A stretch of 10,309 nt of DNA from an uncultured Bacillota bacterium (GTDB taxonomy: Bacteria; Bacillota_I; Bacilli_A; RFN20; CAG-826). Made by a program: the position numbers and the translations under genes. The notes beneath the pieces are model-generated. The model saw only the letters and a program-made list of their open reading frames with translations, was not told where the DNA came from and made no database searches. Position 1 is the stretch's first letter. Each line of letters begins with the position of its first letter. Location of the stretch: positions 1 to 10,309 of the forward strand of contig CAMOEH010000022.1 in NCBI GenBank assembly GCA_946612055.1. Reading direction: 5' to 3'. Below, piece after piece: positions 1-7,090 of this stretch.

Positions 1-1429
1 GCTCTTCAATCTCGTTTTTTTCGTATTTTCGCGAATCATAGATGGGGGATAAAGAGCCGTCTTCTTTCTTAGAATAAAGAAGATCACCTACGTAATGAAG
101 ACCATTTTCTTCATGGGGAATTAATTCATAAGGAAGTTCATAAGAGCCAGGCGTTGCATCAATATGAAGAATCCCGTTTTTGACTTCTCCAATTTGAGAT
201 TCTTCTAGCTTGAAACCTTCAGGAACATGAATCGCAAGATGGATATCTTTTTTCGAAGAGAGACGAATTGCTTGATCTTCGTTGATTTCAAATTGAAGAG
301 AGAAATCCTCGTTTTGATAAGATGCGGGCAAATAGAAGAAATAAGTATCGTTTTCAAAAACAACATTATCCATCAAATAACGGAAGCCTTCGCCAAGCCT
401 CATGCTACAGCAGAAATAAGCTTCCCAAACCGCCATCTCAATCATCGGGGACTCGTCGGTCGCGCAGGTAGAACATCCCGCACCCCCATTGCATCTTTGG
501 AATGTGCGCAAGCCATTCGTCGTAGCCAGATTGTAGAAATGAAGGTAGGAAGGATCCTTATCTAGGCGATAAAGCGATTTGGACAAAATCCAAGAATCGA
601 TGACGCAACAAGGCTCCGTCCAAGAATCCGGACGGCCGAACCAATTGTAATTCTCATGGTCCAAAGTTAAGCCATAAGTCAGATAATCACGGAAAATCGA
701 CTTGGCTAAATCATGGTAATGGGAATTCCCCGTTGCCTCAAAAAAGCGTAGTATCGCCCTAGCGCAAGTCAAGGTTGCGTGCGTTTGGAATTTCAGCTTC
801 TTGTAATCGATTTTCTCGTAAGTCGCGATGATGTGACGAATGGCTTTCTCTAGACGAGGGTCCCGGGTTAATTCGTATGCGGCGACATAGCCATCGAGCA
901 AGATGAAGGCGCAGCCGACATCGCTAGAAAGCATCCAATGGGAAGCGTCATCAATGATGATGTGTCCGGAAACACCACCGTCTTTGCAACGCTCCTCAAC
1001 CGGATAATTTTCATAACAAGAAGAAACCGGGAGCAAAAAGGATTCTACGATTTTCTTAATTAGGGAAAGAACTTTCTTGTCGTGGTTGATTTCGTAATAT
1101 GAGCATAGCCCGCGGATATACCAGGAATTCCCGGAAAATTGCTGCTCGTTATAGCTATTTCCTCGGAAAGCCGGGCCAAAATAGCCATCCTGATTCGTGT
1201 ATTCATTCAAATGGGAGAAGATTAATTCAAGGTGCTCTTTGATTTCCTTTTGGCTTTTTTTGTCGCCATCTAAAGCAAAATACAAGGAGGAAAGACCAAG
1301 AATCGCTCTTCCAATAAAATCGCCAGGCCAAGAACCGTCGTTTTCAAAAACGGATGGGTAGGAATAAAGATCGTCTAAAAGACGCTCCTTATTGCTAAGC
1401 GCCCTTTCATACCACTGTCCTTGGATCAT
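1..1429 (-). CDS. GH127-like glycoside hydrolase (beta-L-arabinofuranosidase/DUF1680-type), cytoplasmic, 3' end cut by window
   Basis: An open frame of 476 codons runs from ATG at 1429 (MIQGQWYERA...) off the left edge, so the C-terminus is missing. There is no signal peptide or membrane segment, so the product should act in the cytoplasm. Helical repeat-like sequence fills residues 1-350 (WPGDFIGR near 34-41, NEQQFSGNSWYIRGL 94-108, GG-SGH 151-156, SSDVGCAFILLDGY 168-181, QTHATLTCARAILR 215-228, NYNWFGRP 260-267) and a beta-rich part follows from about 355. In GH127 the catalytic cysteine is a zinc ligand, with an E-x-C motif and a later Cys-Cys pair. Here E272-P-C274 and C340-C341 (in EAYFCCSMR) fit that pattern. 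A CSTC at 319-322 lies between them. Family members are usually about 600-660 residues, so roughly 130-180 are probably lost. The start is fixed by GAGG six bases upstream. Likely role: removal of L-arabinofuranose or a related sugar from imported oligosaccharides. The superfamily is fairly sure, the exact substrate is not. Confidence 0.8.
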   Translation of the reverse strand, partial: MIQGQWYERALSNKERLLDDLYSYPSVFENDGSWPGDFIGRAILGLSSLYFALDGDKKSQKEIKEHLELIFSHLNEYTNQDGYFGPAFRGNSYNEQQFSGNSWYIRGLCSYYEINHDKKVLSLIKKIVESFLLPVSSCYENYPVEERCKDGGVSGHIIIDDASHWMLSSDVGCAFILLDGYVAAYELTRDPRLEKAIRHIIATYEKIDYKKLKFQTHATLTCARAILRFFEATGNSHYHDLAKSIFRDYLTYGLTLDHENYNWFGRPDSWTEPCCVIDSWILSKSLYRLDKDPSYLHFYNLATTNGLRTFQRCNGGAGCSTCATDESPMIEMAVWEAYFCCSMRLGEGFRYLMDNVVFENDTYFFYLPASYQNEDFSLQFEINEDQAIRLSSKKDIHLAIHVPEGFKLEESQIGEVKNGILHIDATPGSYELPYELIPHEENGLHYVGDLLYSKKEDGSLSPIYDSRKYEKNEIEE

Positions 1430-1435
1430 AACTAA

Positions 1436-1439
1436 CCTC
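1436..1439 (-). promoter_or_regulatory. Ribosome binding site of the GH127-like gene
   Basis: On the minus strand GAGG is followed by six bases (TTAGTT) and then the ATG at 1429. It selects this ATG as the start, although the frame stays open for some codons further upstream. Confidence 0.65.
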
Positions 1440-1445
1440 GATAAT

Positions 1446-1477
1446 GGGCGGCGCCTATCCGAAGATAAGCGCCACCC
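1446..1477 (-). promoter_or_regulatory. Intergenic 14-bp RNA hairpin with UUCG loop (not a classic terminator)
   Basis: Read on the minus strand, 1477-1464 (GGGTGGCGCTTATC) can pair with 1459-1446 (GATAGGCGCCGCCC) around the loop TTCG (1463-1460). All 14 positions pair, two of them as G-U wobbles. UUCG is an unusually stable tetraloop. The hairpin begins 13 bases after the TAA of gene D and ends 6 bases before the GAGG of gene E. The stem is followed by ATTATCGAGG and not by a U-run, so an intrinsic terminator is unlikely. An mRNA-processing or stability element that shields the 3' end of the upstream lipoprotein message, or partial attenuation before the cytoplasmic enzyme, fits better. That role is inferred. 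Confidence 0.65.
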
Positions 1478-1490
1478 GTTGGAAATGCGA

Positions 1491-4256
1491 TTATTTTACT
1501 TCCGTGATCGTAACGGAACTAACGGTAACGCTTCCCGTGCACTGGAGGAAATAGATTCCCCAGAATCCGCCATCGGATGGCATCGTCTTGGTGACTTTAT
1601 AGGTAACGGACTTTCCTTGAGGAACGCTCGTTTCAAAATCGTCGAAAGCGGAGTTATCGTAACGCAAGCATAGTTTGGTTCCGGTAAAGCCTTCGGCATA
1701 GCCGAGGGTAAATTCGATGGCATAGGTCTTTTCGGCTTTGAGGAGGGAAGCGGCTCCAATAGAAAGCCACAGAGTAGCATCGTTAGAGCTGCCATCCATG
1801 GTCATCGTCCTGGCGTTGCCATCCCAAGTATGGGCAGCGGTATTTCCATCATCGCAGCCATAGAAGGAAGAGAGCGAGGTTACATAATTAACTCCCGTAT
1901 CTTCTTCGACACGGACATCGGAAACGATAATTCCGCCATTCGGATTGGTGATATAGAGTCCAAAGTATTGGCCATCAGCAGCCATCGTCTTGGAGATCTC
2001 ATAAGTCTTCTTGCCAGAGGGGTTGTCATCGAATTTATCGAATTCACTGCCATAGCGGAGGAAAACGCTGCCACAAGAGAAGGATGCACCATAATCAAGG
2101 GTGAAGCTGATCTTGTAGGTCTTTTCGGCTTTGAGGAAGCTGCCAGCAGTAATGCTGAACCAAAGGGTCGCATCGGAAGTGGAGCCATCCATCGTAAACG
2201 CATGGGTCCCGGCGTCCCAATTGTGGGCAGGAGTATTATTGCCATCACAGCCATGGAAAGAATTGGCAGCGAGCACGGTAGCTTTATCGACGGTAATGGT
2301 GACCGCAGAAACCTTGATCGTTCCGCTGACTCCTTTGGCATAGATTCCCCAGAATCCGCCATCGGAAGGCATCGTCTTGGAAATGTTGTAGGTTTGGGAG
2401 GTTCCCGCCACAGGGGCAGATTCGAACTTATCGAAGGCAGAGTTATCGTAACGGAGATAGAGACCGTCGGTAGAAACGACATCATCTCCATAAGTCAAAA
2501 CGAAGGAGAAAATGTATTTGGTTTCGGCTTTGAGGATGTTTCCGGCAGAGATGCTGAACCAAAGGGTCGCATCGGCAGCAGAGCCATCCATCGTAAAGGT
2601 CCTGGCGTTGCCATCCCAAGTATGGGCAGCGGTATTTCCATCATCGCAGCCATAGAAATCACTCAGGAGTACTGGAGGTTCTTCTTCCGGCACGGGTTCT
2701 GGTTCGGGGTCAACGAGTTTGGCATTGAATTGCCCGAGGTAGATGTTGAAGTTCGGGTTATTGTGGCCATAGATGTTGAGTTGATAGGCGCCATTGGGGA
2801 GCTTGTAATCAAGCTGGACGCGATAGAAGCCACTACCGAGATCGGTCTTGGTGACATAGGTGTCCAAGGTCGGATTGCCCGGGCCCATCATGATGAGGTG
2901 GAAGCCACCATCATTGACGGAATAATAGACAAAGTCGAGGACCAAACGTTTGCCCGCGACGAGGTTATTCGCATCGAAAGCATCGATCTTGTGATCGTCG
3001 GCTCCAGTCAAATGGAGGCAGTTATCACCATAATAGGTGCTTGCAACCAAAGCATCGCGGACGGTGGCGTCTTTGATGTTGGCCGTAATCATTATTAGAC
3101 CATTGGAAGACGTGAAGGCCTTTTTCGTCATGTCGTAGGTGAAGCCATCTTCAGAAGTCAATTCCTCAACGGTTGCTCTGTAGTTGGTTGCCTGCGGGCA
3201 TTCTTCCGAGGTGATCGCGACGTTATCAACGGCTAAGACGACTTCGCCACTAACCACGGAAAGTTTCCAAATGGAGAACCAGGCATTGCCACTTTCAGGA
3301 ACGGCGACTTGAGACCAAGTGTGAGCGAAGTGATGAACCTCTCCGTCAGCAACAAGACCATTGACGTTCAATCCATCGGAGCCGTCCCACATCATGGACG
3401 CATACACGTCTCCCGAATTTCCTTCATGGGCGATGAACTTATAGTCGAACTCCAAGGTGTAATTGACTTGGGTTCCTCTTAAGAAGGCATCGTTAAGCCC
3501 GTTCATGAAGACTTGGCGCGCAGCGCTGCCAGCCGTCTTGTTGGCATCGATGATAAGCGAGTTGCCAGCAATGGCATCGGCCGTGGCCGAATAATGGGTA
3601 GCGCCATTGGAATCGCTGATGCCTAACTTGTTGCGTTTGGCCGCGGCGAAGTTCTCTTTGAACGTTCCATAAGATGTGATGATCGCGGGGTCGTTATGGT
3701 CGGTGATGTCATAATTTTCCGCGGTGACAGGATTAACGACGACATTGATGCTCTTTTCAGCGAATAGGCCCGTCGAGGATTCCACGTAGTAATTGACAAC
3801 GTGGGTGCCGGCGATTTTGGAAGAGAAGGAAGCGCCATTCTCCAAAATCGTTCCCGAATCGATGCTGTCTTCGATTTCGACCGATGCCGTCAAATCCGTG
3901 CCATCATAATCGGTTGCCGTAAAGGTTGGCAATTCGACGGTTTCCCCAGCGGTGACGGTGATGTCTTCTTCACTGGAAAGTTCGATGACCGGGTCAGTCA
4001 CTTCAATTGAAGAACTGGACTCGGACGATTCTTCGGATTCGGAAGAGCTCGGCTCGGGTTCCGTAGATTCGTGGGATTCCGAAGAGCTTGGTTCCGTAGA
4101 AGGTTCGAGGGAAGAAGTTTCCGATTCACTCGATTCGGACGTCTTGCTGCTTTCTTCTGTAGAAGGCACGTCGGAGGTTGAGGACCCGCTCTTGCCGCAG
4201 CTAGCCATCACCATGGCAGCAGACAGAAGAGCGATACTTAATAATTTTTTCTTCAT
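1491..4256 (-). CDS. Large surface lipoprotein with Ig-like domain, jelly-roll regions and three C-terminal repeats; probable carbohydrate-binding protein
   Basis: The 921-residue product begins MKKKLLSIALLSAAMVMASC, a signal peptide with lipobox MASC and lipidated C20. A tether very rich in Ser, Glu, Thr and Pro fills 21-84. An Ig-like domain (DUF5011-like; TVTAGETVELP, then TDYDGTDLT) covers about 88-176. Two beta-rich regions follow, at about 177-352 (TLEFDYKF, FSIWKL, LAVDNVAI) and 357-515 (RLVLDFVYY, YRVQLDYKLPNGAY); both look like carbohydrate-binding jelly rolls but I cannot name a family. After a Pro/Glu spacer (516-528) come three repeats at 530-656, 661-784 and 792-920. No catalytic domain was recognised, so binding or scaffolding on the cell surface is the best guess. 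The start at 4256 is preferred over an ATG at 4301 because AAAGGAGTG lies just before it and the signal peptide begins exactly there. The gene follows C by 28 bases and is followed by the hairpin. Confidence 0.85.
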   Translation of the reverse strand: MKKKLLSIALLSAAMVMASCGKSGSSTSDVPSTEESSKTSESSESETSSLEPSTEPSSSESHESTEPEPSSSESEESSESSSSIEVTDPVIELSSEEDITVTAGETVELPTFTATDYDGTDLTASVEIEDSIDSGTILENGASFSSKIAGTHVVNYYVESSTGLFAEKSINVVVNPVTAENYDITDHNDPAIITSYGTFKENFAAAKRNKLGISDSNGATHYSATADAIAGNSLIIDANKTAGSAARQVFMNGLNDAFLRGTQVNYTLEFDYKFIAHEGNSGDVYASMMWDGSDGLNVNGLVADGEVHHFAHTWSQVAVPESGNAWFSIWKLSVVSGEVVLAVDNVAITSEECPQATNYRATVEELTSEDGFTYDMTKKAFTSSNGLIMITANIKDATVRDALVASTYYGDNCLHLTGADDHKIDAFDANNLVAGKRLVLDFVYYSVNDGGFHLIMMGPGNPTLDTYVTKTDLGSGFYRVQLDYKLPNGAYQLNIYGHNNPNFNIYLGQFNAKLVDPEPEPVPEEEPPVLLSDFYGCDDGNTAAHTWDGNARTFTMDGSAADATLWFSISAGNILKAETKYIFSFVLTYGDDVVSTDGLYLRYDNSAFDKFESAPVAGTSQTYNISKTMPSDGGFWGIYAKGVSGTIKVSAVTITVDKATVLAANSFHGCDGNNTPAHNWDAGTHAFTMDGSTSDATLWFSITAGSFLKAEKTYKISFTLDYGASFSCGSVFLRYGSEFDKFDDNPSGKKTYEISKTMAADGQYFGLYITNPNGGIIVSDVRVEEDTGVNYVTSLSSFYGCDDGNTAAHTWDGNARTMTMDGSSNDATLWLSIGAASLLKAEKTYAIEFTLGYAEGFTGTKLCLRYDNSAFDDFETSVPQGKSVTYKVTKTMPSDGGFWGIYFLQCTGSVTVSSVTITEVK
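1497..1883 (-). repeat. Repeat 3 of the C-terminal beta module (residues 792-920 of the lipoprotein)
   Basis: The unit opens with SSFYGCDDGNT and carries the shared positions AHTWDG, TMDGS, DATLWLSI, LKAEKTY, LRYDNSAFDDF, KTMPSDGGFWGIY and VSSVTI. It is closest to repeat 1. The two share 59 identical bases (1807-1865 with 2599-2657) and another 27 (1551-1577 with 2340-2366). It ends the protein. Confidence 0.9.
1905..2276 (-). repeat. Repeat 2 of the C-terminal beta module (residues 661-784)
   Basis: The middle copy opens with NSFHGCDGNNT and keeps AHNWD, FTMDGS, DATLWFSI, LKAEKTY, LRYGSEFDKF and ISKTM. It has diverged where the outer copies agree: QYFGLY replaces GGFWGIY, and the DNGNAR-type stretch is lost. 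Near its 5' half it still matches repeat 1 closely in DNA (around 2152-2200 against 2551-2600). Confidence 0.88.
2289..2669 (-). repeat. Repeat 1 of the C-terminal beta module (residues 530-656)
   Basis: The first copy follows the acidic Pro/Glu spacer. It has SDFYGCDDGNT, AHTWDGNART, FTMDGS, DATLWFSI, LKAETKY, LRYDNSAFDKF, KTMPSDGGFWGIY and VSAVTI. Conserved Trp, Tyr and Phe with a GCD turn suit a sugar-binding beta sandwich. That role is inferred. Confidence 0.9.
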
Positions 4257-4261
4257 GCTTT

Positions 4262-4270
4262 CACTCCTTT
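4262..4270 (-). promoter_or_regulatory. Ribosome binding site that sets the start of the repeat-bearing lipoprotein
   Basis: AAAGGAGTG on the minus strand places AGGAG seven bases before the ATG at 4256. The alternative in-frame ATG at 4301 lies inside gene C, has no such site, and would put 15 polar residues before the signal peptide. Confidence 0.85.
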
Positions 4271-4284
4271 CTGAATCAAAATTA

Positions 4285-7089
4285 TTAGTTTTCTTTTTCA
4301 AATAGATAACGCGGCATCATTTCTGACTTCGTTTTATAGTTTTCAACGAAGTGCGGGACGTTCCCGACCTGCACGCGTTTTCTACCAATTTCTTCGCGCT
4401 CGCTATCAGCGACAACGATCGCGATGCCGATGCGTTTGGAGGCATCGACGGCTTCTTTGAATTCCGGGAAAACGGAATAAGGGAGAAGGAATTCCATCGT
4501 GTAAGAGGTGTCTGTGGACTGGCATCCTACGAGGAGGTCGCCTTCTTTGTTGAGATACTTGTCATTCGAGCGGGCGGAGGCGATGGTGGCATAATTGCTC
4601 GCGCTCCAGGTTGGCGCGAAAGCAGCTTGGAGAACGCCACCATTATTTTTGTAGACCTGCATGTCCGCACTAGGCATATCCAAGAGGGTCGTGGCAAGGA
4701 TTTCAATGCAATCGCCCGTCCAGAACGAAGCCGAGGGTTTGACGTCGCGCTTGTTATCATAGACGTCAAATGCCATCGCAATGCCTTCAGGCAAAGAAGC
4801 GATCTTGGCCTTGTTAATTTTGAATTCTTCTTTGACGGCTTCGATCGCGATTTCGTCACCCGTAGCAAGGCTAGCGGCGATAAATTCGATGTCGTCCCCT
4901 ACTCCATTCCAATCAGCCAAGTCACCATCAAAGGCAATCGAAGAAGACACGAAGGCAATATCTTTGTCTGGTCCGATATCTTTGGAACGATAGAAATCGA
5001 TGGCGGTGTTCCCGACAAGGTGGATGTCATCTTCGGTAGAGAGGCCTTGAAGGATGATGCCGCTCATCCCGAGGTCTAAGGTGTAATGGGAATAGTTGTT
5101 CGCAAAATCGATGTTCCCGGCATTATAGGCATTGAAGATGCAGTTGTTCTGTTCGCCGGAAATCTGGTTTTTACAGCACTCGTAGAAGAAATTCTCTTTG
5201 ATGGAAGAATTGCCAACCCCACGGAAGCAAATGGCGGCGTTGCCATTAGCGGTGAAGAAGTTATTTTCAATCACCGCGTTTTTGACGGTTCCTTTGGGGG
5301 CGACGCTCGCGTTTTTGCTTAAAGCGAAGACGCTGATATCGCCATAAAGAGGTTCCGGCTGGAGGAAGATGTTTCCGATGAATTTGTTGTTGCGAATGGT
5401 GATGCCTTCTGGGATAGTGCATTCGTTGAATTGGTCAAGAGCGGATCCGGCTTGGATGGAGCCGTGACCAATGTTTTGGAAGGTGTTGTTTTCAACGATA
5501 GCCCCTGGAACCTGCACGAGGATTCCGCGGTTCCTCTTGTTGCGGACGATGTTGTTTTTGAAGGTGAAAGACGGAGTATCGGTAAGAAGAGTGGCTCGGC
5601 AAGAACCCCAATCGTTGACTCCCGACATCCTTTCGTGGACTTTGAGATCGTATCCTGCCGCGGTTGCAGTAACCTCGGTGATGGTATAAGCCCCAGCCGT
5701 AGGATTATGTCCTTCAAACGTATCTTCGTTATAGACCATAACCTTTTGCCCAACTTCTGGAGCGGAAACAGCGCCGGTCATCTTGGTCAACGAAAGGGAT
5801 TTGGTTGAATTATCGGCGTTAGAAACGCGATACCAATAACCGTGTTTGATATTCAAAGCATCGTCATGGGTGTATTCGATCAAAGAATTCAATACCTTGA
5901 CCTCTCCATGCATCTCATTGAAATGGAGGCCATCGGCCGTGCAGGTCATTAGCGAATGGCTTTCTTCTTCCAAAGCGATATTGACGCGGTTAAGGGTCAA
6001 ACCTCTAGTTTTGCTAGAAACGATGCCCATGCCGCATGCGTGATGGAGATTGACGTTTTCAAGAATGACATTGGTGCATTGATCGATAGACATTGCAGAG
6101 ATGTCATATTCGGAGAAAGCGAGGACAACGTAAGAAGAATTACGGGAGCGTACGATGGCCGTATTGAAAGTCACGACAATCGAATATCCGTTTTCGGCAT
6201 CGCCAGAAATCGAGTAGCCAGAGAAAGCGCCACGATCGAAGATGTTGCCGCCTTGCAAAGGAATCTTGCTACGGACATCGAATTCCAGATATTCGCATAA
6301 CTCTTTGTTGCTACTAAGCAATTCTTCGACAAGCGGATTGAACACGGGATCCACTTTGATGGTGCTTGTTCTAGCGTTAACATCCATATCCGTGATTTGG
6401 CCTGTCAAAGTTGAAGGCATTTCGGAAGTGATGGAAAAGCCTGTCATCATCACGTTTTCGCAAGAAGATAAGGACATGAATCCTTTCCAATTCAAATTGC
6501 GGTGTTGAATGTTGAAAACTGTATTGTGGCCAACGATGTCCACGTTTTTTAGCCCTGTCAATTCGAAGGCGCGGCTTCCTCCAAAGAAGCTGCCATCAAG
6601 GTTTAACTTTCCTTCGGGGAAATTGATTTTGATGGCCTTATCATCCCCAGAAAGAGCTTTGGCTTTTTCAAAGCAAGTAAGAGCAGCATGATAATCATCA
6701 AGCGCGTCTAACTCAAAATATTGGCGCGCGTCCTCTAGAGTAATCTCCGAGAAATTGATGACACGTCCCGCTTCATATTGACTATCTTCTTTCTCCGAAG
6801 CGAAGAAGGTTTCTTCGTCCACTTCAACGCCAACTTTTTCCGGATGAGACAAACCGAAATTATTTTTCCCCGTCAGTTCTTCATCGGCGTAGGCGGAGGA
6901 AGATAAGGCTTTGCCTAATTCTTCAACGCCCATTTCTTCCGAAGAAGTCACTTCCTCGCTGCTAGTTGAGGTGCTGATATCAGAAGATGCCTCTTCCGTC
7001 GAAGCGGATTTGCTTTCATTGCCAGATCCGCAAGCACCAAGGCCGAGCAAGACGGAAACGGCTAAAACGGCAACGTTTCTTTTCTTCAT
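4285..7089 (-). CDS. GH110-like right-handed beta-helix lipoprotein with C-terminal CBM9-like module
   Basis: The 934-residue product begins MKKRNVAVLAVSVLLGLGAC; the lipobox is LGAC with lipidated C20. A short Ser/Glu/Thr tether (21-53) is followed by a region shared with gene B (FGLS...VGVEVDEETFF, 78-96). A right-handed beta helix fills about 150-700, with recurrent turns such as IVENNTF, ITIRNNKF and AVIENNFF. The stretch TCTADGLHF (382-390), HDDALNIK (408-415) and NKRNRGILVQ (517-526) follows the order I know from GH110, the alpha-1,3-galactosidase family, where acidic residues on the helix act in catalysis. The C-terminal domain (709-930: IAFDGDLADWNG, FWTGDCIEIL, TMEFLLPYSVF) resembles CBM9/DOMON sugar-binding modules. 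The likely site is outside the cell, anchored in the membrane. The start lies one base after the stop of B and has GGGAGG upstream. The fold is sure, the GH110 link is probable, and activity is unproven. A polysaccharide lyase or another beta-helix hydrolase remains possible. Confidence 0.85.
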   Translation of the reverse strand: MKKRNVAVLAVSVLLGLGACGSGNESKSASTEEASSDISTSTSSEEVTSSEEMGVEELGKALSSSAYADEELTGKNNFGLSHPEKVGVEVDEETFFASEKEDSQYEAGRVINFSEITLEDARQYFELDALDDYHAALTCFEKAKALSGDDKAIKINFPEGKLNLDGSFFGGSRAFELTGLKNVDIVGHNTVFNIQHRNLNWKGFMSLSSCENVMMTGFSITSEMPSTLTGQITDMDVNARTSTIKVDPVFNPLVEELLSSNKELCEYLEFDVRSKIPLQGGNIFDRGAFSGYSISGDAENGYSIVVTFNTAIVRSRNSSYVVLAFSEYDISAMSIDQCTNVILENVNLHHACGMGIVSSKTRGLTLNRVNIALEEESHSLMTCTADGLHFNEMHGEVKVLNSLIEYTHDDALNIKHGYWYRVSNADNSTKSLSLTKMTGAVSAPEVGQKVMVYNEDTFEGHNPTAGAYTITEVTATAAGYDLKVHERMSGVNDWGSCRATLLTDTPSFTFKNNIVRNKRNRGILVQVPGAIVENNTFQNIGHGSIQAGSALDQFNECTIPEGITIRNNKFIGNIFLQPEPLYGDISVFALSKNASVAPKGTVKNAVIENNFFTANGNAAICFRGVGNSSIKENFFYECCKNQISGEQNNCIFNAYNAGNIDFANNYSHYTLDLGMSGIILQGLSTEDDIHLVGNTAIDFYRSKDIGPDKDIAFVSSSIAFDGDLADWNGVGDDIEFIAASLATGDEIAIEAVKEEFKINKAKIASLPEGIAMAFDVYDNKRDVKPSASFWTGDCIEILATTLLDMPSADMQVYKNNGGVLQAAFAPTWSASNYATIASARSNDKYLNKEGDLLVGCQSTDTSYTMEFLLPYSVFPEFKEAVDASKRIGIAIVVADSEREEIGRKRVQVGNVPHFVENYKTKSEMMPRYLFEKEN

Positions 7090-7090
7090 G

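Noticed and set aside
227..565. Plus-strand frame of 112 codons near the left edge
   Set aside because: It lies opposite the GH127-like gene, whose minus-strand frame is open for 476 codons and carries clear family motifs.
1446..1477. Intrinsic terminator after gene D
   Set aside because: The stem is strong, but no U-run follows it on the minus strand and the next gene has its own ribosome binding site just downstream. I kept it as a regulatory hairpin only.
1830..3098. Long plus-strand open frame of 422 codons opposite gene D
   Set aside because: It is antisense to the repeat region of a well-supported lipoprotein, has no good ribosome binding site, and its own repeats mirror those of the minus-strand gene. 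Codon bias of the real gene leaves this frame open.
4005..4196. Ser/Glu-coding low-complexity DNA as a CRISPR array or mobile-element repeat
   Set aside because: The repeats are irregular short codon runs within an open frame, with no constant repeat-spacer pattern and no flanking inverted repeats or transposase.
4257..4301. Extended start of gene D at 4301
   Set aside because: It would add 15 polar residues before the signal peptide and overlap gene C. The strong AGGAG site belongs to the ATG at 4256.
4351..5079. Plus-strand frame of 242 codons opposite the CBM9-like part of gene C
   Set aside because: The product has no recognisable domain and no ribosome binding site, and it covers a region with a clear minus-strand domain.
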